Below, one piece after another: positions 32,139 to 43,073 of a DNA stretch of 64,000 nucleotides. The DNA comes from Rubripirellula sp. (lineage in GTDB: Bacteria; Planctomycetota; Planctomycetia; Pirellulales; Pirellulaceae). The translations under genes and the position numbers were made by a program. The notes below the pieces were generated by a model. That model had not been told where the DNA came from, searched no databases, and saw nothing but the letters and a program-made list of their open reading frames with translations. The stretch is from the NCBI GenBank assembly GCA_028823035.1, contig JAPKCI010000002.1, positions 1-64,000 of the forward strand. The letters are read 5' to 3'. Position 1 is the stretch's first letter. Every line of letters begins with the position of its first letter.

Positions 32139-35100
32139 CTAATTCGAACGCAACGATTCAAGCAGTGGCATCTTGCTGACCCGCCGCACTGCGGCTAATC
32201 CTGCCAGCAGTCCAAACAGCGTAATACCAACCAAGATGACGAGCGGTTCCACCACAGATAGATCCAGACCGTTGATGATTGCATGGGGTAATACGGCCAA
32301 GATGGCACAGGCAGCACCGCAACCGATTCCCAGTATCAGCAAGGCCGCTGTTTCACCCATCACGACCGACATTAGACGACGTCGACTAAAGCCAATCGCC
32401 CGCATGACGGCCAACTCCTGACGTCGCTCCAAAACACTCCGCAACTGCGCGACGGCCAAACCAATGGTACCTAGCAAAAGTCCCAAGGCACCGAGACTCT
32501 GGAATGTACGCAGGTAGGTATTTTGCACGGCCAACATCGCCGACAAGACCCGATTGGCGTCAGTAACATCCATGCCGATGTCCCCCAGTCGATTCTCCAA
32601 CACCACAGCGACCTGATCTGCATGGGAATTATCATCGGCGATTAGGAAGTACTGGTAACCACTTACGTCTGGAAATACCGTTTCAAAGTTTTCTTCTCCG
32701 ATCAACAACTTTCCTTGCAGCATTGAGTTGGCAAGCAGTCCGACGACGCGAAAGTAGACCGGTTGATCCGGCTCGTACTCAAAGGCTCGGATTTCGCCAA
32801 CACCCTTCATCATCTGCAGGCTCCACATGGCGGTATTCTGATCGATAATGACTGGGATCGGATCCTCTTGACTGCCTGAGGCTTGGGTTGCCAATGCATC
32901 CCACGGTGATTGATCTGCTGGCAAGCCACCATCAGCAGCCCACTGGAATCCGGGCAACGTTGTTGATGAATCACTGAACAAGCTACTGAATGACTTCGGT
33001 ACGCCGAGCACCGTGGGCCGTGTTGCCTTGTACAGGTTATTACAACTGGCGTCTTGCCCCAATCGCAACCGAAACGGCGCAATCAATGCATTGGCAAGCA
33101 CGGACGCGTCCGGACCCAGCAACTCGGAACGCACTTGGGTCTGCCTCAGATCCCTCGAAAGGGGCTGCGCCGATTGACCAATCAGAGCGAATCCCCCTGT
33201 CCCTTCCTGTCCTGGTTGTAACCGGAAAGCTGCAATCGCCATGATCAGGAAGGCAGCGGTTGCCATCAGTCCAATCGTCATGGTGCTCCGCAACGGATGC
33301 CGAGAGGCATTGCGAATCGCGAGTTGACGAAGCGTAAACGAACCTTGGACGACGCCGACTGCAATGCGACGTGGCCTTCGCAAACATGAATAGACAAAGA
33401 CAAGTGCTGCGATCAGCAGCAACATCCCGCCGCCCACGAAAGAGCCAGCAGCAATTTGACCAGCAGCGGTAGCACCAAAGGCACCCAAACCGATCGCTAT
33501 GAATCCCAAAGCAGCAGCGAGTACCGGCAATTTACTCTTTCCTGACTGTCGATCCGCCATCGTGTCCGAATCGCGTTGCGACAACAGATCCTGAGCATCA
33601 AGCCGCGTTAACCAGCGTGTCGTCAACCACAACGTGATCGCTGCAACACCCCATCCTGCAATCGCTCCGATCAGGATGCTTTGAACGCTCCAATGAAAAG
33701 CAAGAAACGGAACAGTAACGGCCCCCACCCATAGGGACCGCAGCGCCCACAGCACGACCCACGCATAAAGAAATCCACCGGCGACCCCCAACAACACGCC
33801 TATACCAGCGATCAGCAAACCTTCACCAAGCACCAACGATACGACACGTCGCGGATTCCAGCCGACCGCCAACAGAGTTCCGAACTGGGCCATACGCTGA
33901 GTCATACCCAATCGGAACAGCATCGCAATCAGCATCACAGCAGCGAAAATCACAAAGAAACTCAGTGATAGAAACAGCCCGTCAAAAGGGGTCGTACCAC
34001 TGGATGCCGCCAGCTGTTGCTCGCGAATGGGCCGGATCGACCAACCCAACTCTGCAAAGGAGGGCCTGAGGACTTCCAGCAAACGCTCGCGGAGTGCATC
34101 TTCATCAATCGCAGCATCGGTCGAAATCCGCATGCCCGTTGTTTGTCCAAAGCGACTGCCGAACAATCGTTGCCCGTCAGACAGTGGAAGAAACGCCTTG
34201 GGAGTCAAGCGGTACTCGTTCCAATAGACATCATCTTCCTTGCTGATTTCACGCTCCAGCGGAAACGGTAAATCCCAATCACTGATCGAGTCCTGATCGG
34301 TGACACCAGGAACAGAAGGAGTCAAATCAGGATCGTTATAAACCGTGGGCGGAAGATCAAAGGTAGCCGCTCGACGCCGGCGATAGGGTGTTGCCGGACG
34401 GGTAATCGGCACAACCTCCGTGACCACCGCTTCAAAAAATCGCTCAATCTCTTTACCGTTCTCAACTTCCGGTTCGTAATAGGCGACACGCAAACGCGTC
34501 CCACGATCAGCATTCAGTCGATCGGCGGCCCACTGATTCAAAACCATTGGGACCACCACCCCCGCCTTCACTTGCCGGGACGTCGCCGGTGCTGACTTCT
34601 CACCAGCTGCATCAGCATCCGGGCGCTGATAGTTCAATGGCAAATCCGGACTGGAATCGATCGCAGTGATCGTGCTGTAAGAAACTGACGCAACGACCTC
34701 GCCGTTGTCATTCAAACGCTCGATGGCATTTGCCAAATAGGTCGTTGTCTCGGTCAATTGCTCCGATGGAAAAGCTTCTACAATCCGGTCGACGGCGACC
34801 TCAGGCAGCAGCAGACGCTCACTCGTCAACCAGTAGTAATCGTAAACAACGCTTGGATCGCCCTCGTCAGGCTCGAACCGACGTTGGACCCGTTGCAGAG
34901 TCAACCCAAGGTCGTTCAAGCTGATTTGAAAATCTTGCAATGTTGCCGGTTGGTCAAGCAACAGGGCATTGGCTTGCCCCTCTCTCTCGAGAACCTCGCC
35001 AATGGTGTTCCGATTCACAAAAACATTTTTGGGTGCCGCCTGACTGGGTGAAACAGTAAAGATCCCAAGTCCACGATCAGGGACAATTCCGGCAACCCGC

Positions 35101-35675
35101 ATTCGCGGTAGACCCTCACTTTGTGCATCACGTTTTCCTAATGGGCTATCGGCAGGGACCGCCTGTTCAACCGGCAGCCGCAACGTCAGCAGATCGCCAA
35201 CCTTGACCCCCAATTCCGACGCCATCGACTGGTTTAACACGATGCTGTCGTCGTCAAACAACGGCGGCTTTGGAATACCCGAAACGTCAAGCCGCCAAAA
35301 ATCATCATCGCAACCGATGATCTGTACCGAACCCGCCCTGCGAATCGAATCGTCTTCGCTCCGCGCCTCGACAATTCCATTCTCAAATAGCATCAATGGA
35401 ATCGGATTGAGGTTCGCTGCGGTCAATCCTTCGACCCCAAAAAACCCGCCCGGAAAGACCGCGTTCTCCGTGTTTCCAAGACGTTCGATCGTTAGCCCCC
35501 GCAAGCTACCTCGCATCGAATCACCAACCAGTAAGGCGCCCACAATCACGGCAGTCGCCGTCGCGACCCCCAGTGCAACAGAGACTGAAACTCGCCAAGA
35601 GTGCCTCATGCTGGCACGAATCAACCGTGACATCGTGAAGGGTGTGGTACTGCCTGTATCTTGCAAATTGGTCAT
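32139..35675 (-). CDS. Large FtsX-type ABC transporter permease (two FtsX modules)
   Basis: LGVATATAVIVGALLVGDSMRGSL; MAQFGTLLAVGWNPRRVVSLVLGEGLLIAG; ELAVMRAIGFSRRRLMSVVMGETAALL. Confidence 0.9.
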   Translation of the reverse strand: MTNLQDTGSTTPFTMSRLIRASMRHSWRVSVSVALGVATATAVIVGALLVGDSMRGSLRGLTIERLGNTENAVFPGGFFGVEGLTAANLNPIPLMLFENGIVEARSEDDSIRRAGSVQIIGCDDDFWRLDVSGIPKPPLFDDDSIVLNQSMASELGVKVGDLLTLRLPVEQAVPADSPLGKRDAQSEGLPRMRVAGIVPDRGLGIFTVSPSQAAPKNVFVNRNTIGEVLEREGQANALLLDQPATLQDFQISLNDLGLTLQRVQRRFEPDEGDPSVVYDYYWLTSERLLLPEVAVDRIVEAFPSEQLTETTTYLANAIERLNDNGEVVASVSYSTITAIDSSPDLPLNYQRPDADAAGEKSAPATSRQVKAGVVVPMVLNQWAADRLNADRGTRLRVAYYEPEVENGKEIERFFEAVVTEVVPITRPATPYRRRRAATFDLPPTVYNDPDLTPSVPGVTDQDSISDWDLPFPLEREISKEDDVYWNEYRLTPKAFLPLSDGQRLFGSRFGQTTGMRISTDAAIDEDALRERLLEVLRPSFAELGWSIRPIREQQLAASSGTTPFDGLFLSLSFFVIFAAVMLIAMLFRLGMTQRMAQFGTLLAVGWNPRRVVSLVLGEGLLIAGIGVLLGVAGGFLYAWVVLWALRSLWVGAVTVPFLAFHWSVQSILIGAIAGWGVAAITLWLTTRWLTRLDAQDLLSQRDSDTMADRQSGKSKLPVLAAALGFIAIGLGAFGATAAGQIAAGSFVGGGMLLLIAALVFVYSCLRRPRRIAVGVVQGSFTLRQLAIRNASRHPLRSTMTIGLMATAAFLIMAIAAFRLQPGQEGTGGFALIGQSAQPLSRDLRQTQVRSELLGPDASVLANALIAPFRLRLGQDASCNNLYKATRPTVLGVPKSFSSLFSDSSTTLPGFQWAADGGLPADQSPWDALATQASGSQEDPIPVIIDQNTAMWSLQMMKGVGEIRAFEYEPDQPVYFRVVGLLANSMLQGKLLIGEENFETVFPDVSGYQYFLIADDNSHADQVAVVLENRLGDIGMDVTDANRVLSAMLAVQNTYLRTFQSLGALGLLLGTIGLAVAQLRSVLERRQELAVMRAIGFSRRRLMSVVMGETAALLILGIGCGAACAILAVLPHAIINGLDLSVVEPLVILVGITLFGLLAGLAAVRRVSKMPLLESLRSN

Positions 35676-35931
35676 TTTTTTCTCTTCTCCAACAACTAAC
35701 CCACGTAGTTTCTACGCGGATCGGTCCGGTGATGACAGACGCCAACCAGAATTCATCAAAATTTCCCTGTCCACGATCACCAGACCAATTCCTGCACTGG
35801 CCTGGACCAACAGATCTGCCCGTGAGTACGAGCTGCCTGCTAAGGTACCCATTGAGGGCGATAACAACTGCGTTCGCCCATATCAATCGCCGGCAGCCCA
35901 TCGCCACATCCCTTTACTCCCCTGCCCTGAC

Positions 35932-36258
35932 ATGCACGTATCCAACCACCTCGTCGTGGTGGTCACGACAGTCGAATCGCTCGATGATGCTGAACGACTT
36001 TCCCGTCAGCTGGTTGAGCAAAGTCTGGCTGCCTGTGTTCAGATCGATGGTCCCATCACCAGTCATTACCGTTGGGATGGAGCAATTCAACGCTCAACTG
36101 AATTTCGTTTGACGATCAAGACCAGCAGCGAACGTTGGCCACATCTAAAAGAGCGATTGACCTCACTGCATCCGTACGATGAGCCCGGAATTCTGATGTT
36201 GCCGGTCACCGATACCACACAGGGCTATCTGGATTGGGTAGTCAAACACACCGTGTGA
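35932..36258 (+). CDS. cutA: CutA-like divalent cation tolerance protein
   Basis: VVVTTVESLDDAERLSRQLVEQSLAACVQIDGPITSHYRWDGAIQRSTEFRLTIKT; the listed upstream extension to 35203 is antisense to the permease. Confidence 0.92.
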   Translation: MHVSNHLVVVVTTVESLDDAERLSRQLVEQSLAACVQIDGPITSHYRWDGAIQRSTEFRLTIKTSSERWPHLKERLTSLHPYDEPGILMLPVTDTTQGYLDWVVKHTV

Positions 36259-36312
36259 ATCCAGTCTTAGCTGGCAGCACAATCGAGATAGAGCGATAGC
36301 AAGCTCCCGTGC

Positions 36313-39300
36313 CTATTCAAATCCCTCAACACCGGGCGGAGGAATCAGTTGACCGCCGACGCGTCCCAGCCTTGGCCTTGGCCAGAAACGTGGTTCAAGC
36401 GTGAAGCCAATGCCGACATTGTCCCGACCTTTGTCATAGGTCATCCCCATTCGTACCAACAGTGACTCTCCAATGCGGATTAACCCAAACGACTGCGAAA
36501 CGTTCCCTGTACTACTGAAGTCGTAGCTCGTTCCGCTCGAAACGACCCACTTTTCGTTTAGGCGGTAATCGAGATTACTTCGAAATACCGTGCTACTGAT
36601 AGGACCCTCGATTGACAGCACACCTAGATAGACATCACCCACGCCCGGACGAGTGCTGCGAATACCACCACTGATCGACCGTAGACCTCCCGCAAAGAAG
36701 TCGAAATATCCGTCACTCAACAAAGTCACCCGATCACCAACGTGATACCGCATGTCATAGATCGCGGGACCCAACGTCTCGCCAAAATTATCACGATCCG
36801 CATCTGGAAACACCAGTAAATCGAGATCTAGCTGAAACAAGTCAACGATCCTCTCGAGTCCCGGCAAACCGCGTTTCGTCTGCAGTCGTTGATGCAGTCC
36901 CAGTCGGAACTGCTGAAGATCGGCGGCAATGACATCACTTGGACTGGCAACGAGGCTCTGTATCCCCTGACGGAATGCATAATTCATGGGGTCATAACGC
37001 GCGTCAAGAGTGGCGGGGGCACTCGGGCTGAAACGTGAGCGATACTGTTGCTGAGCATGATCGTCCAACGGGTTGTACAGTGGCAACGCATCCAATGACG
37101 AATTGCTATCAGCGTAGAAATACTCGGCCTGCCATTCCGCTTTATGTGCCAGTCCGCGAATATTGAGTAGGCTACTTTGGATCGTAGGATCAACCCGTGA
37201 GGCTGGCAAAGTAGCGATAACACCGGCTTGCCCAAACATACGTGTCAGCGGTTCTCCATCAGTCGCTTCCCCATAATAGGAAGCATCTCCCAAAACACTC
37301 GGAACGAACCGCACCGGCCCAACTTGAACAGGCAACGCCAGTTTCTGCCGAGTTCCAGTCACAAGGCCTGACGCATTGGTTTCCCCTGGCACAGCCGAAT
37401 ACGTTGCCGCTTCGCTAGGATTCTGAGGCAAATCCCCCACCTGCAGACGTGAATAGCCAACTTTATTGTGGGCTGACCAGGTAAACCGATCACCCAAAAT
37501 CGCACCACCAATCATGTAGTGCTCAAGCATTGGCAGTTGTTCGGTCGTTGTAAAGAAGTCATTGATCCGGACCTGACTCGTCAAATCAAACAGATGGCTG
37601 TTGTGGTACTTGCGCAGCCGCAATGCCGTGCTTTCATTAACGTCACGATCCCACTCGCCCTCGAAATACTGATCCAGAAAATTTCGATCGCTGATCCATC
37701 CCAACTCGGCGATCAACTCGAGATTCGAATTCAGGTAATGCCGATGCCGCAGCAGTGATCGCCCACGGAAAGTCGTTTCTGGAGGCAAGTCCCGCCGGCC
37801 AACACCCAAATCGTCCAGTCCTTCGTCATGTATCAACCAGGTATCAAAGTAGCCATCAACCGGACCATTGAATCCAAACAGGGATGGCAGACTGTAATCC
37901 AATTTCGTTCCGATCGCTGGGCCTCTGGCACTCAGATAATCCAGGGACAGTTCCCAGTCGGCGCCTGGCGGCGCATTCTGAATGCCGAACAACTGGAACA
38001 GGTCAAAGTCAAGCAGAACCTGTGTTCCAAAGATCTGGTCGTTCCTCAGCTTGGCTCCGGAAAGGTAATAACCGGGTCGTTCCAAACTGGTAGAGAAAGT
38101 GGGCCAATAGAGAATTGGAACACCGCCAAAATATACAAAGTTATCCCTACTGTTCACAAAGGCTTCGCTTCGATTGATCGGCAAACCTGTGATCGGATCT
38201 GGCATCAAACGCTGTCGATCAGTCAATTGCAAACGCTCGCTTTGCAGCCAGTAGCGAGGCACCCCCATTCGACTGCTGGTCACAGCTGCATCAAATGCAA
38301 TGAAATTGCCCTTGGAAACCTGCTGCAGCACGTCGGCCTTTAAACGCACCACGCCCATGTAGTCGGGAATGGTTGTGATGACTTCAGAATCCAGCACCAT
38401 GCCCTGCTGAGTAGTGATGTTATAAAACATCGAATTGGCATAAATGATTCGCTCACCCTGACGAAACACAATGTCGCCCTCAAGGTAGATTTCTCCGTCG
38501 GATTCTTCGCGATCAGTGGATCGATTGAACAGAGACCCCATCTCTGGCAACCACCCGACAACACGGTCAGCGGAAAGTGAAATGGTCCCCAGATCCATCG
38601 TGCTACCACCGGGCAGACTGACAGTTACATCTCGAATCAAGACGGTAACACCGCCCCGAGCTACAACCACCGCATCACCCAGTTCTGGACGCTGCTTCAT
38701 TTCAATCTGAAGTGGAGTAGAGCGATCGCGTGAACCAATCTCGACCGATTTGGTACCACCATCAGTCAGAAAACGGACTGCAGAGGAATTAGTTGGATCA
38801 GTCGACGGCGGCGGCAGTTCATTGTCGGGCGACGGTGCAAGAACTGATTCTTCATACTGAACCTGCCAAACATCGGCCTCCGAACCTGCGATTTCGCTCA
38901 ACCCGCGGTTGGCTGGCGACGAGTTCGAAGCTGGCAGTTGCAGCAGCAAGGCAGGTGGATCTGCCGGCTTCTTTAGGATGCGGGGTGCAATGATTTGCGG
39001 ATCTTCTAACGTCAGCAGCGTCAATGACTGTGGAACAGCACCCGTCTCTTTACCGTTGGCCTTGCCTTGGATCACAATCCTCGTGCGGACGCGACCGACC
39101 GGTCCATCCACCACGAGCAAAATCGCATCGGCACGAAACATTCGATCACCATGCTGCAGCTCGCAGTCGCCTTCCAACAGAGACGCCTCTGCCTCGTCGA
39201 TCTGCCAGCGAGAAACCACGTTCCCCCGGACACGAATCGTGGCTGGACTTATCTCCTGCGAAATCGCGGGCAAAACACCGACGAGCGTGCAAATGCACAA

Positions 39301-39432
39301 CAACAGATTCCGCGCAGCAGCCAACCCAGAATGCGACATCAGAAGTCGAATTCCGGGTCCCGGCGAGACAGTGGTGGCTTCCTTGCCGCCCAAAAGTTCA
39401 GTTTCCCTTGCTAAAAATGGCATCGCGTCCAA
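36313..39432 (-). CDS. LptD/OstA-like outer membrane LPS-assembly protein
   Basis: EGDIVFRQGERIIYANSMFYNITTQQGMVLDSEV (OstA-like), long beta-rich C-terminus with RGRSLLRHRHYLNSNLELIAELGW. True start probably downstream of 39432. Confidence 0.7.
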   Translation of the reverse strand: MDAMPFLARETELLGGKEATTVSPGPGIRLLMSHSGLAAARNLLLCICTLVGVLPAISQEISPATIRVRGNVVSRWQIDEAEASLLEGDCELQHGDRMFRADAILLVVDGPVGRVRTRIVIQGKANGKETGAVPQSLTLLTLEDPQIIAPRILKKPADPPALLLQLPASNSSPANRGLSEIAGSEADVWQVQYEESVLAPSPDNELPPPSTDPTNSSAVRFLTDGGTKSVEIGSRDRSTPLQIEMKQRPELGDAVVVARGGVTVLIRDVTVSLPGGSTMDLGTISLSADRVVGWLPEMGSLFNRSTDREESDGEIYLEGDIVFRQGERIIYANSMFYNITTQQGMVLDSEVITTIPDYMGVVRLKADVLQQVSKGNFIAFDAAVTSSRMGVPRYWLQSERLQLTDRQRLMPDPITGLPINRSEAFVNSRDNFVYFGGVPILYWPTFSTSLERPGYYLSGAKLRNDQIFGTQVLLDFDLFQLFGIQNAPPGADWELSLDYLSARGPAIGTKLDYSLPSLFGFNGPVDGYFDTWLIHDEGLDDLGVGRRDLPPETTFRGRSLLRHRHYLNSNLELIAELGWISDRNFLDQYFEGEWDRDVNESTALRLRKYHNSHLFDLTSQVRINDFFTTTEQLPMLEHYMIGGAILGDRFTWSAHNKVGYSRLQVGDLPQNPSEAATYSAVPGETNASGLVTGTRQKLALPVQVGPVRFVPSVLGDASYYGEATDGEPLTRMFGQAGVIATLPASRVDPTIQSSLLNIRGLAHKAEWQAEYFYADSNSSLDALPLYNPLDDHAQQQYRSRFSPSAPATLDARYDPMNYAFRQGIQSLVASPSDVIAADLQQFRLGLHQRLQTKRGLPGLERIVDLFQLDLDLLVFPDADRDNFGETLGPAIYDMRYHVGDRVTLLSDGYFDFFAGGLRSISGGIRSTRPGVGDVYLGVLSIEGPISSTVFRSNLDYRLNEKWVVSSGTSYDFSSTGNVSQSFGLIRIGESLLVRMGMTYDKGRDNVGIGFTLEPRFWPRPRLGRVGGQLIPPPGVEGFE

Positions 39433-39558
39433 ACAGAACGCAGCGGGAGTCTACGAACTGGTTTCAGCTACTCACAAGCTTGAAATTACCGATTGAAGCG
39501 CGAAATTGGACGGATTCCTGAATAGATGGCGTGGAACAGGCCCAACGCCGCGTGAAAC

Positions 39559-40371
39559 TCACTCAACTTTCGATTCTGCCGCTTCAGTAGCGGCAGCCCT
39601 CGCATCAAATTCTTCCTTCGCACGCAGTCTTTCGCCAACCCGGTTGCGAATCAAATCGGCCCACTGGTCGTATCCAGCCTCATTCAAGTGCAAGCGATCG
39701 CTCACAAAAAATTCACTGCGTGGATTCCCCGCAGGATCAAGGTAATGATCCGCGGTGGCAATGAAATGCGTGTTCGGTGTCGACAAGGCAATCTCACGCA
39801 GTCGCTCGTTCACTTTGCGAATCAAAGGCCAAGCCACAAATCGCTTCTCAGTTGGCGTAACCTCGATCAAAAAGACCGGGGCATGCGACTGGTGAGCATT
39901 GGACACCGACACCACATAGCGGGCCAGTTCTTCCACTTGTTCCGCGGTATTGTCCTCAGAATTACCCTGTACATCATTCCCAACAAAAATGACCAGTGCC
40001 CGATACTGATGTGGGTGCAGCAAACGCTTTGCAAACACAGCAACGTCGCTGTACCTCGACCCGCCGTAGCCACGCTGAATCGTTCGGAACGGTGCCATAT
40101 CGACTGCTATGTCGTTCCACCGTCGAATACTGCTGCTTCCAATGAACAGGATAGCATCAACAGGATCCTGCTCGGCCTTGTCCCGACTTTCGATCTTCTG
40201 GATTTCATTTTCCCATTTCTCGACTGCTTTGGCGCGGTAGGGCTCAAGAACCGCCTCATCAGGGACAGATGTCGGTGCCCGCAAATCTGCCGGATCAGAT
40301 ATTTCTGGAGCAACCGCCTCCTGTGCATTCGCCACTGAAACAACCAAACACAACAACACGAAACAACGCAT
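39559..40371 (-). CDS. SGNH/GDSL-type esterase, exported
   Basis: ILFIGSSSIRRWNDIAVDMAPF; RGYGGSRYSDV; IFVGNDVQGN; SDRLHLNEAGYDQW; signal MRCFVLLCLVVSVANAQ. Confidence 0.9.
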   Translation of the reverse strand: MRCFVLLCLVVSVANAQEAVAPEISDPADLRAPTSVPDEAVLEPYRAKAVEKWENEIQKIESRDKAEQDPVDAILFIGSSSIRRWNDIAVDMAPFRTIQRGYGGSRYSDVAVFAKRLLHPHQYRALVIFVGNDVQGNSEDNTAEQVEELARYVVSVSNAHQSHAPVFLIEVTPTEKRFVAWPLIRKVNERLREIALSTPNTHFIATADHYLDPAGNPRSEFFVSDRLHLNEAGYDQWADLIRNRVGERLRAKEEFDARAAATEAAESKVE

Positions 40372-40668
40372 ATAAATACACATCAGGGTCTGACCATAAT
40401 CTGACTTAATTAAAATAAAACCTGCAACGCTTCCGCTCCGATCACAGCGTATCGCCGAGCGGGAATGGCATATGCTGCAATCAATTGCGGTCAGCGTCGA
40501 GTCCATAGCCTAACTACAATTGACCGCAGATGGGGACGTTTCTAATTTCCAACCCGCAAGTGCTTTCCATGTGTTCCCACTGGACGCTCTGGGGGCCACC
40601 CTGCGTTCAGCCCATCATGCTAGGCTGAGCAATCCCATGAAGACATCTTTGGCCGCAGTTGAGAGATC

Positions 40669-42480
40669 ATGCTAAACAAGAAAATCGCATCGCCAACCAG
40701 TTACGGTTGTTTTCTGCTCGCACTATTGGTGTTTTCGACGATGGCGTTTGGTAATCAACCAGATTCGGAGCGTACGAAGGCGGGCATCAAACTCACTGAA
40801 TTACTTGATCGAGTCTGGGACTTCGAATTGGAGGCATCTCCGTTACTGGCAACCAATGTGGGCGATCCGCGCGGGCAGGACCGCTTGGCCAACGACAGCC
40901 TCTCTGCCATCAAGCAACGTGCAGAACAGCGAACGCAATTCCTTGACGCGTTGAAACAGATCCCTGTCGCCTCGCTTAACCCGGGAAAGCGAATCGATCA
41001 TGAACTGTTACGACGACGACTTGAAGGTCAACTCGCCGACTTTCGATTCAAAGTTCATTTGATGCCGATCAATAATCGTAGCGGATTCCACATTAGTTTT
41101 CCGGAATTACCCCGCATCATGAATCCCAGATCCGAGCGGGACTTTGCAAACTACGTTGCTCGTCTGAAGGACTTTGATCGATATGTGGATCAGCAAATCA
41201 CCCTGTTACGCGGTGGGATCGAGGCTGGGCTCGTCCAACCCGCGATCATCATGCGTGATTCACTGTCACAGGTTCAGTCGCATCTAGTGGACGATCTGTC
41301 CGAATCGCTATTCATCACAAATGTGTCTGAGGAAGCAAGCAACAGACTCGAGGCGGACAAGTGGAAACAGATTGAGAGCGAAATCCAGAACGCGATCAAG
41401 TCCAACGTGGTCCCGGCGTACCAGCGTTTTGCTGATTTCCTGAGGACCGAATACTTGCCGGCCTGTCGAGGCCCCGTGGGGACAGTGGCCATGCCGATGG
41501 GACGCGAGTTCTATCTGGATCGTGTCCATCGATTCACGACGATTGATATCTCGCCAGAAGAATTGCATCAAACGGGCATCCGTGAAAACGCGAGGATTCG
41601 TGCCGAAATGGAGGTGATCAAGAACACCGTCGGCTTTGAGGGAACGCTTGATGCGTTTATCGAGTACCTGCGGACCGATCCCAAATTTTATGCCACGACA
41701 GCCAAGGAACTGATGCAGACCGCAGCGCTGATTCTGAAACGAGCAGATGGTCGCTTGCCTGAATTGTTCGGTCATCTTCCCCGAATTCCGTACGGGCTGC
41801 GTGAGATCCCTGCCTACGTGGCTCCACAAACCACTGCTGCATATTACTGGCCCCCCGCGACCGATGGCTCAAGAGGCGGCTTTTACTATCTGAATACCTA
41901 CAATCTGTCTTCGCGTCCGTTGTATCAACTCGAAGCCCTCTCTCTGCACGAGGCAGTGCCGGGTCACCACCTGCAACTTGCAATCCAGGCTGAACTTAAA
42001 GACTTGCATCCCATCAGTCGAGAGAGCAATTTCACAGCCTTCATTGAAGGCTGGGCGTTGTATAGCGAACGGCTCGGCAAAGACATCGGATTCTACAAGG
42101 ACCCTTATCAGGACTTTGGGCGTTTGAGCATGGAAGCATGGCGGGCAAGCCGTCTGGTTGTTGATACAGGGCTTCACTGGATGGGTTGGTCCCGGCAGCA
42201 AGCCATCGATTACATGACGGAGAACACTGCGTTGAGCCCACACAACATCGTTGCAGAAGTCGATCGCTACATCGGTTGGCCGGGGCAGGCGCTCGCATAC
42301 AAAACAGGCGAACTCGCTATCAGTCGCATCCGCCGCAAAGCAGAGCAAACACTGGGCGACCGCTTTGACATTCGATCCTTTCACGACCGAGTTCTTGAGG
42401 CCGGATCGATCCCCCTGCCTTTGTTAGAAGAACGTATCGACAGCTGGATAGATGATCAACGTCAGGTACAGGATGACTGA
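40669..42480 (+). CDS. DUF885 family (metallocarboxypeptidase-like) protein, exported
   Basis: SLHEAVPGHHLQLAIQ (HExxxGHH), FIEGWALYSERLGKDIGFYKDPYQDFGRL, GWSRQQAIDYM. Confidence 0.92.
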   Translation: MLNKKIASPTSYGCFLLALLVFSTMAFGNQPDSERTKAGIKLTELLDRVWDFELEASPLLATNVGDPRGQDRLANDSLSAIKQRAEQRTQFLDALKQIPVASLNPGKRIDHELLRRRLEGQLADFRFKVHLMPINNRSGFHISFPELPRIMNPRSERDFANYVARLKDFDRYVDQQITLLRGGIEAGLVQPAIIMRDSLSQVQSHLVDDLSESLFITNVSEEASNRLEADKWKQIESEIQNAIKSNVVPAYQRFADFLRTEYLPACRGPVGTVAMPMGREFYLDRVHRFTTIDISPEELHQTGIRENARIRAEMEVIKNTVGFEGTLDAFIEYLRTDPKFYATTAKELMQTAALILKRADGRLPELFGHLPRIPYGLREIPAYVAPQTTAAYYWPPATDGSRGGFYYLNTYNLSSRPLYQLEALSLHEAVPGHHLQLAIQAELKDLHPISRESNFTAFIEGWALYSERLGKDIGFYKDPYQDFGRLSMEAWRASRLVVDTGLHWMGWSRQQAIDYMTENTALSPHNIVAEVDRYIGWPGQALAYKTGELAISRIRRKAEQTLGDRFDIRSFHDRVLEAGSIPLPLLEERIDSWIDDQRQVQDD

Positions 42481-42569
42481 CCTGGTCACCACCAGTAGCA
42501 ACCCTCGCCGTTGCCCTAACCTGTCTTCCACGTCCGAACTGTCAGAGGACCCAGAGACAAGACACAGAC

Positions 42570-43073
42570 CTAGTGGTTGGCCTGACCTTTGATGGTTCTC
42601 TGAGCGACTTCCCACGCTTCGACCAGATGCTCAGCATAGGCATCCGGACTTAACAGATGATGTGTTTCCCCTGTCTCGATCTCAACCAACCAGCCATCTC
42701 CGTAGGTGTCAGCATTGATCAGGGAAGGGTCCTGCAAAGTCGCCTCGTTGATGGCAACGAGCAAACCACCTACGGGTGAGTAAAGATCGCTCTCAGCCTT
42801 CTTGCTTTCGATCGCTCCGATCTGGGCACGCAATGCGATATCGACAGGTGGATTAACTTCCCAATCAAGAAAGTACACATCCTGCAACAATCTAACCGCG
42901 TAAGCGGTCAGCCCAAATCGCCAACGATGACCGATGACCAGACTTGCCCACATGTGATTGGTTGCATAACACCGGTCACGGGGAAACTCAGCCGTGAACT
43001 CTCCCATGGCAAAAGAGAATGATGTTTCCAATTCGGAATCAGGCGAGGAATCAGCAGCAGCATGATCGCTCAC
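42570..43073 (-). CDS. Glycine cleavage H-protein-like lipoyl carrier
   Basis: HMWASLVIGHRWRFGLTAYAVRLLQDVYFLDW; IGAIESKKAESDLYSPVGGLLVAINEA (lipoyl-lysine motif ESxKAxSDxYxP). Confidence 0.85.
   Translation of the reverse strand: MSDHAAADSSPDSELETSFSFAMGEFTAEFPRDRCYATNHMWASLVIGHRWRFGLTAYAVRLLQDVYFLDWEVNPPVDIALRAQIGAIESKKAESDLYSPVGGLLVAINEATLQDPSLINADTYGDGWLVEIETGETHHLLSPDAYAEHLVEAWEVAQRTIKGQANH

Noticed and set aside
35203-35931. N-terminal extension of the cutA ORF
   Set aside because: Antisense to the FtsX permease; CutA homology begins at 35932
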